From Thuidium tamariscinum (taxonomy: Eukaryota; Streptophyta; Bryopsida; Hypnales; Thuidiaceae): a stretch of DNA of 64,000 nucleotides. The translations under genes were made by a program, and so were the position numbers. The notes under the pieces are model-generated. The model worked only from the letters and a program-made list of their open reading frames with translations. It ran no database searches and was not told the DNA's origin. This document shows positions 46,155 through 56,671 of this stretch, piece by piece. The stretch covers positions 12,569,501 to 12,633,500 of the forward strand of contig OX344754.2 of the NCBI GenBank assembly GCA_947034885.2, given 5' to 3'. Each line of letters begins with the position of its first letter. Position 1 is the first letter of the stretch.

Positions 46155-49100
46155 CGTAAAGTTAGTGCCAGGTTCTTGAGTGATTGTGCAAATGTGACCA
46201 TTTAACTTATTCAGAGGGACCTTGCAAAGGGCTTGTCTGCTGGAAGCCTGGAACAAAGCAGGCCTGGAACAATTTCTGAGAGACAGTCCATCCAATGCTA
46301 GTCTAACTTATTACAAGAGTTGAGGACCGCACGTGGGGATGCTGGACTGCAACAGGAATTCGTTATGAGTGCCTTATTCTCTCCATTGCAACCTGAATCA
46401 ACCAATGATCCAGTCTCATGTGGGGTCCAACTTTCAAGTATTCAACCGCTATTTCAGAAGGCTTTCACACCACAAAACATCTTTTGGTAATTGATTATGA
46501 TTGATAAAAGATAGAAGCCAGTTTAATACCAATATAATGTGTATTGCTAGTAAAGTAGTAATAAAATTTTGAAGTTGAGATGTTCAATATCAGTACAGTG
46601 AAAACCCAAAATAATGCTTATTCCTGTGGTGCAGGATACTATTTGAGAAAGGACAGTTTTTGGACATGCCATTTTCATTCCTTACTCATGACAAAAGAAT
46701 GCTGTTAGAACCAAGTTCAACCAAGGCGCCACTAATCTACGCTCCCCGTAGCTGCACCAACAAAAGTTTTCATCACTTTTCAACCCCCATCCACAACTCT
46801 TTCTGCTCTGGGCAGCCCGTGCATCTTCCTTGCGCAAAGAGAGAAAATATCCGAGCAAACGAGATTGTTGTGTTCATTTTGCTTATGATTTACTGCATTT
46901 GTTTACAATTTACCACATTTGTTGAGTCTGTGGTGCCAGCCTGTTTGTACACGTCTTCAATTTCATTAGGTATTACACAGTCTCAAAACTCCTGCTTGAT
47001 TTGGTGGTATTTTAAACTAAATAAATAATTTGTGCACAATAAATTCTGTGCTGGAACCTTTGACAAAAAAATCTGCATAATCATCATTCTTGCATCCACG
47101 AGTTTGCCTCACAGTGGCTCCTGCACTGCCTCAATCTGCTGTGTGATGCAGGGTTGCATGATGTCCTGATGAGGGTGACATTAATTCTGACCAGCCTTGT
47201 TGTTCAGGAAAAACTTGAAAATATCAAGCAGATGAATTTTCACTCCAGGCTCTGGATTAGAGGGAAAGGCACGGGCACTATAACAAAATATGGTCGAAAA
47301 AACCTGCGCAAAAAATTTTCTCTGGTTTTTTTTGCCATATTTTTGTGCGCATTTTTCTTTGCATGTTGTGCATAGTGAATAGTCAACTTTGGTAGTAATT
47401 TTCCACTGCAATTTTTGGAGTTAGGAAGAGTGTCATATATCAATGGAAAGGTATTTTGAATACATATTTTTTTAAGTAACAATGTTGAAACACAAAAGTT
47501 CTTCACTTTTTAAAACTACTAGAAAAGCCTACATTACTATTGACTATCGACCTTGCAAATTACAATCAATGGAGATGTTACTCTAACATTTTGATAGGAT
47601 GTATTTGAACTAGTTATCCAAAAATTATACAATTGAATTTTTTTTTGAAATATGGATGAAGAGTTTAGTCTTGCTTTGGAAACTAGTATTTTGAAGCTAT
47701 TTTGGGCCTCTAAATATGACAAAATTTTAGGAATTAAACAACACTATTGGAGAGCCTTGAATGGAGTATGATAATCTTTTAAGCTACTAAAATAATTAAT
47801 TTGCCATAAGTATGTTAATATGAAGGAAATAATGAATTTTTTCCTTTCCAAACCCAAAAAAATTTAAACAAACTCTTAGTTCAAGATTTTCTTAATGTAA
47901 AAAAATGAAGATTGGAACCATAGGATCTTGACTTTGAACCCTTTTGAAAAGTGTAAAACTCAAATTCTTTACAATTGGAGGGATTGAAGTGCTAAAAGCT
48001 GAATTTTTTGTATTCTATACCAATCCCCATGAGTAACTATCATCTTCAAAATTCAATGAAAATTTAGAACATAAAATTTATTTTGAAACCTTTATTATAT
48101 TGTATATGCGTAGGATTGTTGCAAAAAACACCTACAATTTTTGGCTCAAAACAACCTATTTCACTAAGTATTGATACTTGGGAATAAAAAATTTAAAAAC
48201 AAAAGAAATATGGATAACTTACAAAGCTTTGAAAATAATGTGTTTCCGAAATTGAATTGAGACCTAAAAAAACTTATCTTTAAGAGTTAAGCCCAAAAAA
48301 ACTTGGTTGAAAATACCAAAAAATTGGGCACAAATGTTTGTTTTTAAAAAAATAGTAAAATAAAAATTTTAAGTATTTTTTTTCTAACTTCAAGATGCTC
48401 TTTTGCAACCATTTTTTAGTTTAGGAGGGGGAAAATATATTCTTTGCACTTGTATAGAGGTAGTGCACTTTGAGCATGTGTAGAAGATGGAAACTTTACT
48501 ATTTTATAAAATCTCTTTGTGGACTCATGTTACTTTAACAAAAATAATAACTAATTTTAAAAAGTGAAAAAAATTATTCAATGTCTAAAATTACCACTTC
48601 GTCTATCTTCATTTCAAACTTTTATGTAAAATTAACAAGAAACACAAAAGCTATGAACATAAAACCACTTTTCCAAGGTCGAAGAGACAAAAAATAGAAC
48701 AAGTGTTTCTTGCAATTAGCCACTCAAAACTAGAATTTGAATTCAATACATGTGAAATGGATTTTATGCCAATTCCATCTAGTAGAAATTATAGCCAACG
48801 TAGATTTGTAGAACCACCAAGGCCTTAATTTCAAAAAGATTGCTAAGTGCCCACCCTTAAATCATTGTTGCTTTTCAATAATTCTTGGAATTGATTTTGT
48901 GGAGCTATTATACTTAATAGTGTGCAAATTTATTTTTTGCATTTGTAGCAAAAATCTACGCCATCCCCAAAAAATAGTTTGCACTTAAACAAGTCAAAAG
49001 TCTAATTGTAGTTCTAAACTATGTAGAAACTTAAAGTAGTATTTGATGAAGCTTTGAAAATCACAGATTCACAATAAGCTTCCAAAACATTTAAGAGACT

Positions 49101-49611
49101 AAATTTCAAGCCATTATGGTGAAAACACCGAAAAACGTTTAAATAAGGAATTTAGTATAGTTGGAGGCTTCTTTTTCAAAAAATAATATTTTCCAAGTAT
49201 TAGCGAGCAAAATCATGAATATAAAAAAAAATAGAGTTTTTGGACACCATATGTAATTTCTATGATTTTTCAAAGTGTTGGCTTCCTAAACCACTAAAAC
49301 TATTCAATAGATGCTCCAAAATCTGAACTCTACTAAAATCAACAATGAACCAATCAGATTTTGGTATGTGTCTTTAATATACATCAATGAATTAGAGTCA
49401 AGCATTTGGCAAACATAGTCATTGAAGTCTAGGAATGCAATTAGATGAGTCTAAGGTCCAATGCACGGTACATGTGTGGTATTGGGTATTTATCCCTTAT
49501 ACACTTTAATTTGCACATTACATTTTACTAATATTCCTATGGCATTTGAAAATTAAATTGCATGAAGTACCATAATCAATGGTTAGAATTGGCAAAAAAA
49601 ATATTTCTAAT
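46155..49611. other. Intergenic DNA with dispersed repeats
   Basis: No gene supported. 47276-47346 begins CACTATAACAAAATATGG and ends with a loosely inverted copy (CCATATTTTTGTG), perhaps a tiny CACTA-like relic. 49118-49360 is the dispersed repeat also found at 23711-23950. The ORFs near 46660-47500 show no domain. Confidence 0.4.
48113..48721. mobile_element. Degraded 4-bp-TSD family element
   Basis: The left end GGATTGTTGCAAAAAACACC and the inverted right end GGCTAATTGCAAGAAACACT fit the family consensus. The length (609 bp) is below the norm and the flanking 4-mers (CGTA, ACTC) do not match, so it is an old or deleted copy. It shares TTTTTGGCTCAAAA near the left end with the 56672-57402 subfamily. 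Confidence 0.62.
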
Positions 49612-49822
49612 CACTACAAGAAAAAGGGATGTTTTAAGTATAGTCCTAGAGATAAGATTTCAAGTAATGACCTTTTCAGGAGATTTTAAATAAGAAATAC
49701 GTGTCTTTCGAGTAAAATTTTACTAAAAAGAGATATTCTTTTTACTTAAACTCTTCTAAAAGGTCATTACTTAAAATCTTATCTCTAGGATTATATTTAA
49801 AATACCTCGTTCTCTCGTAGTG
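49612..49822. mobile_element. CACTA miniature hairpin element
   Basis: The 211-bp element has ends CACTACAAGAAAAAGGGATG and, inverted, CACTACGAGAGAACGAGGTA, with AAT on both sides (49609-49611, 49823-49825). Inverted similarity extends through CCTAGAGATAAGATTT, AAGTAATGACCTTTT and beyond, so almost the whole element folds on itself. Confidence 0.87.
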
Positions 49823-50120
49823 AATGTCATATTTTAGAATTTTTGGGATGTAATTTTTTTATAAATTTTACGTGAAAAAATTAACTTGTCTATTTTAAGC
49901 ATATGACAAATGATCACATTTGCTAACTTTGGTTAGATTATTTGGCAAGAAGTGGAAATTCATCTTGACTACTCAATTACTAATATGTACATTACTACCA
50001 ATGTATGTACATGACTTCTTTTGCACTATTTTGAATTGATTTGCACTACTTTGTTGCAAAGATGTCACTTGGTTGAGACACAAAGGTCAATTGTTAGCCC
50101 TAATATGAATAAGCCCGTAA

Positions 50121-50853
50121 CCCGTAAAGCCCTGAGGTGAGTTTTTTGGTATTATAATTTTTTGGGGCAGCTCACTACAAATGGAGTTTTTATTATTTTT
50201 CTTTTAAATTACTATACAAGATGTTCCCAAAGAGTAGATTTAAGGCCCAACAATTTTTGTAACTTTTGACTTTATGGTTAAAAAGTTATGGCATGATATG
50301 TTGTTTTCTTTACTCGGAGGGCAGTCTGGGCAGCTGAAAAAATTCTTAAATTTTTTTTTTTCAAAAGTGAAATTTCAAATTTATTCTTTAGGTTTCTAAG
50401 AACATGGGAAGCTTTGTTTCATTCCATTTGGATTAAGGAGTCAAAAGTTATGAGCAATTTTAGTTTGTGAGTAGGTATGGAATTTTTGAAAACCATACCT
50501 ACCTGCAAACTAAAATTGCTCATAACTTTTGACTCCTTAATCCAAATGGAATGAAACAAAGCTTCCCATGTCTGTAAAAACCTAAAGAATCAATTTGAAA
50601 TTTTACTTTTGAAAAAAAAAAATTTTAAGAATTTTTTCAGCTGCCCGGGCTGCCCTCGGAGTAAAGAAAATGACATATCATGCCATAAATTTTTAACCAC
50701 AAAGTCAAAAGTTATGAAAATTGTTGGGCCTTAAAGCTACTCCTTGGGCACATCTTGTGTAAAAATTTCAGAGAAGAAAAATAAAAATTCCATTTGTAGT
50801 AAGCTGCCCAAAAAATTTATAATGCTAAGAAATGCACCTCAGGGCTTTAGGGG
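50121..50853. mobile_element. piggyBac-like element, long near-perfect hairpin
   Basis: The left end CCCGTAAAGCCCTGAGGTG and inverted right end CCCCTAAAGCCCTGAGGTG lie next to GTAA (50117-50120, a one-base variant of TTAA) and TTAA (50854-50857). The 733 bp form two arms of about 360 bp with few mismatches around a centre near 50487 (GTAGGTATGG facing CCATACCTAC). No ORF of note. A transcript through it would fold into a long double-stranded RNA. Confidence 0.8.
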
Positions 50854-51098
50854 TTAAATTACACCACCCTACAAAAAAAATTGTATTAATTTCTCTCTTT
50901 GTTTGCTTTTTAATACCAAGATATCTATTATTGGATCCAAATTTGCAATACTACTTCCAATCCATTTTGCTAGATACAACTAATTCATCATCTGTATAAA
51001 ATTTTCAAGATCAATACCACTTGGAAATATTTAGGAAATTAATTAATTTTTTTAAAACACCTTCCATCCATCCAAAATGACTTTCTTGTATACCTTAA

Positions 51099-52152
51099 CC
51101 CTAATTGCACAATTGACCATATATATGATAAATCTGAAATTTTAGGCTCATTTTTGTGTGGGAAGTTAAATTCCTTTGACCAATTAAAAAAAATTTGAAC
51201 AGTCTTGAAGATTAACTATTGAAAACATTCAATTTTCATTGAAAAAAAGAATTATTTGATTTCTGAGAAGTCTTCAAAGGTACATATGGAGTTATGGACC
51301 ATTATTAGAGGAAGAGTAAAGCTTGCAAATTAAACTTCATTTTCTTTAGCCTTAAGTATAGTTTGCCAATTTTACTTGATTTGAAATCTAATTAATTGTA
51401 TTTATCTATTTGCATTGAAAGTGGTCCAATGGAAAGATTGAAGTGTTTACCATTACAAATTAAAACATGAAAATGTTGATTATTTGATTTAGAAGTGAAT
51501 TTTAGTGTAGTAACACTCTTTGTAGTTATTCATGTCACCAACAATTATGGTGAATTTCGTTAAAACGGCGAAATGCCATTAATTTGGTAGTTTTTACAGT
51601 TCAAACCACGTAGTCCAAAATCTAAACTTGTCATAGATTTTTGAAATCAATATATGTTGTAGATGACTGAAATCTATATCTGTCCAAGATGTTTCAGATT
51701 GCGCTGTCAAAAATCTAAATATATCATAGATTTTGGAAATATACGCAAGTCTTAGATGTCTAAAAATCTATACTAGTCCTAGATGTTAGCTTTTAGTTTA
51801 GACCGCGTGGTTTGAAAAATGGCATAGTGAATATCACTAATTTATCGAAATTTTCCATAATTACAAAAAGAAATTTAATTGCAAATTTCTAAAACATTGT
51901 GGACAAAGAATAGCTGATAATTAGGAGTGATAGCACACTTTTGATGCAAATTTTTTATTTTTTTTGTTATAATTTCACAATGATCATGTAGTTTTGCACT
52001 CAAAATTGATTTTCATACTAATAAGCAAGCTCTTTAAACATCTATACAGTTAGATTTTGAAAAAAACAACAATTAGCTTCATTTGAGATAACTACAAGCT
52101 AATGGGTTTTTTTATAGTGAAAACACAATTGGAAAGCTTGGGCTTTTAGGGA
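51099..52152. mobile_element. Possible old piggyBac-like element
   Basis: TTAA is present at 51095-51098 and 52153-52156. The right end inverted is TCCCTAAAAGCCCAAGC, typical of the family, but the left end CCCTAATTGCACAATTG matches only in the first bases. The 312-bp element 51547-51858 sits inside. The borders are tentative. Confidence 0.38.
51547..51858. mobile_element. 312-bp ATGG-ended miniature element, second copy
   Basis: The ends ATGGTGAATTTCGTTAAAAC and, inverted, ATGGAAAATTTCGATAAATT are flanked by AATT (51543-51546, 51859-51862). The length is identical to 6996-7307, and the interior shows the same imperfect AATCTA..ATAGATTT repeats. 4-bp AT-only duplications in both copies suggest a target preference. 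Confidence 0.78.
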
Positions 52153-52156
52153 TTAA

Positions 52157-53100
52157 TGTGATTACAATAAGTTTGTTACTAACATTTGAGAAGGGCTCAA
52201 AAATGCAAAGTTTTAAGATGATAGGAATGTACCAAACTCCACTTACAACCCAAAATTAGTTGGAACTTGAAATAACATTATTTCCAATAAAAAAATCCCA
52301 AATATTTGGTCCAATTAGAATTTGAAAGATCATTTTGAAATGGAGGGAATACAAAAGATTTAAAAAAAGTTTAAGGGTTTTAAGAATATTGTGATCATGT
52401 TAATTTATTGTAGAATGTAGATGCCCTAGAAATAGTGGTCCATACCATTTGGGGAAAAAGGGACATTCATTTAATATTAAAGCTGCAAAAATTTTATGAT
52501 ATATTTTTTCACTTAATTATTTATATTTCCGTTTTATTTTTCCATTGCAGCCATAGGATGACAAATTGACAATTGACAAGATATGAAATTGGATGCATCC
52601 CAGGGCTTTCAAATGTCTGGGCTAGACTGCCGGAGTCCCTTTCTATGGTTATTTTGCCTTATGTTCACATGTCTCTATGAGGGACATCTCAAATACTTAG
52701 GAGACATCTAGGGGTATCTGAGTACACTGCTTTTTTTTTTGCTTTTTTTTTTTTTTTTTTCATTTCTTGTGAACTGCCAAAGTGGCGATATTTCATTTTA
52801 TTGTGGAGCTTCAAATCTCAACATTCATCTATATATTGGATAGAAAATATCATATTAGCATGTAATACATATGTATCATTGTATTTTCATCCATTATTTG
52901 GTGATTTCATCCACTGTTTTAAAAAAATTTGAAGTTTATTGGCGATTTCATCCAAAATTTTACTGTTTTTTTCCTATAGGCTTGGTGCCAGGCAAAAAAT
53001 TTGGTGCAATTTTGCACAAAATCGTCAGAAAAAAAAACCTTGCACTGTAGGGGGGCGCCGGTACTACATGATACCCAAAACTTCCATGCTCAGTTTTCAA
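52157..53100. other. AT-rich intergenic DNA with poly-T tracts
   Basis: No gene is seen. Two T runs lie around 52732-52760. The ORF near 52939 has no recognisable domain. Confidence 0.4.
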
Positions 53101-53180
53101 GGTTATCTAAGTTACTCAGGCATTTCAAAATCCCAAAGTCTGGGAGTACATCCAGAGAAATGACAAATTTATGTGGCTGA
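53101..53180. repeat. Distal upstream block of the duplicated bHLH unit (copy 3)
   Basis: It aligns with 10940-11020 (shared TTTCAAAATCCCAAAGTC, GACAAATTTAT, ATGTGGCT). Together with 54225-54310 it marks the copy 3 counterpart of the segment at 10943-11412. Confidence 0.55.
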
Positions 53181-53587
53181 GAGCATCCCCATGCCACAGC
53201 CTTCAAACAGGGGCGTCAAATGAATTTTGACATGGGCTCATGGTTGGTGAAAGTGCTTCATGCCCCATGCCAACACTCCAAATAGACTCACTAAACACAT
53301 CCCCCAAGTAAAAAAACTACCTTTATCAAGCCAGTACAAGGTGTCAGGCCAAGTGTTGGGCCTCCAAGCTCCCAATGGCCGAAAATTCTTTGAAAGTGTG
53401 CCAGATTGAAGAAATCGAGATTTAGTGAGCCACGTTGAAGAAACACAACAGTAGAGTGTGGTTGTTACTTTGAAGTTTTTGCTGGGTAAATATTTGGTTT
53501 GAAGTACCTGGCATGGGGCAGTTTCACAGGGCAAACACTCCATATAATCAATTTGGAGCCCTTTGAAGAGCAGGCATGGGGATGCTT
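53181..53587. mobile_element. GAGCATCCCC-ended miniature element
   Basis: The 407-bp element begins GAGCATCCCCATGCC and ends GGCATGGGGATGCTT, with TGA on both sides (53178-53180, 53588-53590). Because 10940-11020 is homologous to its left flank, an independent locus shows the target without the insert. The ORFs on both strands inside are unlikely to be genes. Confidence 0.75.
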
Positions 53588-53715
53588 TGAGCACAAACAG
53601 ACTGCGAAAACACTCCATAGCCTGATCAGAGACATATTCCCGCCAACCGTGTACTGCACTGCAGTACATAACACTGAGTACTCTGCCACAAATTCAATAG
53701 AAAAAAGAGCAAAAG

Positions 53716-54187
53716 CATTATACTAAAATTGGTAAATAGTGTTGGCAATATTAATTTGCTGAGATAACATTAATTGTGATTAGCAAGCTTAGTGTTAGAA
53801 GATTATTTATTTATTCTAACACTATTTTAGCTCTATAATAAATTATAATTTTCTAGGAAAGGGATAGATTTTCACGGTGGAAAGTAAAAATCATAGTTTT
53901 GCAGGAAAACAACAGATTTTTGCGGTGGGAGGCAAAAATTACAATTTTCTTGGAAAGGGACAGATTTTCATGGTGGGAGGCAAAAATTACAATTTTGCAG
54001 GGAAGGGAAATTTTTTTATGACGGGGGTTAAAAATTACAGTTTTGTAGGGAAGGGATAGATTTTTATGGCAGCAATAGTAAGTGCCTCAACACTATTTAC
54101 ACATAAGTTGAAAAATAGTGTTGGGGGTAAAAAAAAGGGAACAACACTAATTATCATCCAACACTATTTACCAATTTTAGTGTAGTG
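53716..54187. mobile_element. CACTA-like miniature element with 57-bp tandem repeats
   Basis: The right end inverted is CACTACACTAAAATTGG and the left end CATTATACTAAAATTGG. Both continue TAAATAGTGTTGG. The flanking triplets (AAG, AGC) do not match. The centre (about 53837-54066) is four imperfect units of about 57 bp (AAAAATTACAATTTT, GGAAAGGGA, AGATTTT, GGTGGGAGG). This gives a 60-codon ORF with a 19-residue period (GGKNYNF..GKG), probably a by-product. Confidence 0.65.
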
Positions 54188-54224
54188 AGCACTCAATTTA
54201 AGATATTCTATACAGGCCATGTCC

Positions 54225-54720
54225 CTTCCTGGTCCTTATTTTCATTTCAACTGACAGATGAGCCATGCTATTATTTTGATGTAGAGATTGTGCAGTCAAG
54301 CTAGGGACATTGTAAGCCACAACAAGTCTGACAAATTTGATTGCTAATTAGACTACCAAGCTTGATCCTACAACATGATTTTCATCTAAATACAACATTA
54401 AGATAATGTTGTTTTATTCCTTTTGTTTATGATAAACAACATTAAGATAACGTTCTTACAAAATACTTCATACATCAATGAACGGTTTTGATTTTTAATG
54501 AATAGAAACTTTTAGATCACTGACAATTCTTTGCAGGGTGTTTGAAAGTTAGAGGCTCCAACAAGTGAGGAGAAGACTGTATGTTCTAGAAGTCATGAAG
54601 CTGTCTAATAATTACTGTGCATCAGACTCAGAAACAAGTACTACGTGTCAATGTGGCAGCGGTGATACACAGACAGTCTATGATAGCTTATAATTCAGTG
54701 ATCATAGGCAAGTTAATCTC
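54225..54720. repeat. Upstream segment of bHLH copy 3
   Basis: It contains the CAGTCAAGC block (54275-54310), the ACAACATGATTTTCATC block (54345-54400) and one copy of the possible LRR relic (from 54521), in the same order as upstream of copies 2 and 4. Confidence 0.6.
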
Positions 54721-54729
54721 ACCTGATCG

Positions 54730-55134
54730 ACCGTTCCCACTCCAGAGCTGCATGCAGCCTTACAATACAATCTAATCCTAGACCAGAACTTGTCGAATTA
54801 ATTCCAATCATAGCTGTAAATAGCGCACGATGAGAAAACCTCGAAAAGTGCCGCCCCACCCCACCGAAAGCAACTGAATCGTCTTTAGGAAGTAAGCGGC
54901 TTGAAACGAGATGCTATCTCTTTCGCAGTGTTGTTTGGTTGGATCAATTTTGAAGCATTACCTGCGGAGTTGCATTGTCCGGCGCTGCCAATGCCCCTGC
55001 GCCTGATATCTCCAGCATAAAGCAGGCACGGCAGTTTCAAACCGCTATCACCGAACTTCAATAGATCGATAACAGGAAATGTTTTAGAGTGTTTTCATAC
55101 TAGCTAGAGCAGTTGATCAGAGCACGCTCTCGCC
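54730..55134 (+). promoter_or_regulatory. Promoter / 5' UTR region of bHLH copy 3
   Basis: Colinear with 19521-19957 and 58510-58907 (GATCGACCGTTCCC, AAACCTCGAAAAGTG, CACCCCACCGAAAGC, GCTAGAGCAGTTGATCAGAG). It precedes a truncated coding stub, so any transcript would not encode a full factor. Confidence 0.45.
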
Positions 55135-55345
55135 ATGGAGCTCGTGGATTCATTGGACGAAACGTTCCAATGGCAAACCCCATTCTGTGGCACCCTTCTG
55201 AACGACGACATGGGACCCGAGGGAAACATCCCCAGTCTGGATGCCATGCTGGTCAACGTTGAGCTTCCGGAGATAAACTTTGGCCCCGAACAAGCGGCAC
55301 CTGCTTCCCACGCGCGCGAACCCTTTATCAGTATCTCAGACTCCA
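55135..55345 (+). pseudogene. bHLH-ACT copy 3, truncated in exon 1
   Basis: The first 65-70 codons align with copies 2 and 4 without a frame break (MELVDSLDETFQWQTPF, then SLDAMLVNVELPEINFG and a final PFISIS). Similarity stops near 55345. The rest of the N-terminal region, the basic region, helices and ACT domain are all missing, and an inverted piece of upstream sequence follows. The open frame runs on to a stop at 55399-55401 (89 codons in all), with unrelated residues at the end. It could make only a short acidic peptide. Confidence 0.82.
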
Positions 55346-55399
55346 TATGTCTAAAAGCTACTAGACTATCTATCACCGTTGCTACAATGAAATATATGT

Positions 55400-55825
55400 A
55401 GTACTAACTTAGTTCCAAGGCTGACGCAATATAGTGCACAATATGATCTCCAAGGCTTCTAGAACATGTAGTCCCCTCATTTGTTAGAGTCTTTAGCTTT
55501 TGAACACTTTGCAAAGAATTGGTAGTGATCTCGAGGTTTCCATTCATCAAGACCCAAAATCTTTGATTGATGCATGAAGCACTTTGTAAGTGTGTTGCTT
55601 GATGTTGACTAACGTGAGCAAAAAGAGTAAAATATAGTAAAAAAATCTTATGCACAATACTTTCATATGTTTACATCAAGTGGGTAACTGGGTACTGGGT
55701 AGAGTTTACTATAGGTCTTCTAAAATGCAATCTTTGTACCTTGATGAAAAACATGCTACATGATTAAGCTACGCAGTCTAATTAATAGTCACATGTGTCA
55801 GATTTGTTGTGGCAAGTGTGTTTTG
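55400..55825 (-). repeat. Inverted copy of the bHLH upstream segment
   Basis: Read on the minus strand it has, in order, the CATGTAGCATGTTTTTCATC block with AAAGATTGCATTTT (near 55740), then the CAATTCTTTGCAAAGTGTT block (near 55517) and a TTGCGTCAGCC stretch (near 55425). These are the same blocks that precede copies 2, 3 and 4 in + orientation. With 54345-54690 it forms an inverted repeat that flanks the copy 3 stub. The frame reading LEITTNSLQSVQKLKTL, then SLGDHIVHYIASALEL looks like decayed leucine-rich repeats. Confidence 0.65.
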
Positions 55826-56671
55826 TTACATTCATTGCAAGTGCCGATTAAGTCGTCCATCTAATGTCATAGGCAGTGGTCAAAGGAAAATACACTACTG
55901 GACCTAGTTTTGAGGGGTGGATTACCTATTTGCCCCGTCTGTACAATACATTATTTTATGTACGAATTGATTATAGATCTCTTATTATTCAAAAGCAAAA
56001 TGTATTTTTGCCAATGCTAATCCAATGAACTGATTATAGAGGAAAAAGTGGTTTTGATCCATTGAATTAATCATTTGCTGGAAATGAAATTTTGGACAAA
56101 CCTAAAAAAATATTTTGGAGGTTGGGATATATGTTAGTTCACTTAAGTAGCTGCACACTTCTCATCCAAGAGCAAGACCTACACTGAATAGTAGTCTTAT
56201 AGGATCAAAAAATTGAAGGGATTGATCATGAAAAATTGTAGATTATTTTTTTGTTGACATTGTAAATGACTTCATTTCATTGTCATTTGGTAAGTATGGG
56301 GTTGTGATGGGAAGCTCTAAGTTATACAATTCAAGTAGGATAGTGGTAGCATTTACAATGCATGTGGGATATGTGATTATATGAATTGGAAGGAGAAGGA
56401 GCTCCACCATTTAGTGAAGGGAGATTAAAAATAGTATTAAAATTCAAATTTTGTGATTCATTTAGGTATAGTTGTTAAATTTTTTTGGAAAAACTTCCAA
56501 CCACGAAAAGTTGGGGAATGAAGCAAAATTTCCAACCCAAAAATTGGTTTGAGATTTCAAATCTTTGTGAAAAATTTAGGAACAAAATTCAAACCGAAAG
56601 TTTGAAAGAACATTCCTCACTTAAGGGGACTTATACTAAGTAATTGACATTCCTCACAATATAGATATCCA
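55826..56671. other. Intergenic DNA with a fold-back arm relic
   Basis: No gene is seen. 56335-56640 is a diverged relative of the GGGTAC fold-back arms (AGTAGGATAGTGGTAG, CATGTGGGATATGTGA, GGAGCTCCACCA). Its outer end is missing. Confidence 0.45.

Noticed and set aside
53238-53669. 143-codon minus-strand ORF
   Set aside because: Spans a bounded miniature element and its flank; no domain or splice support.
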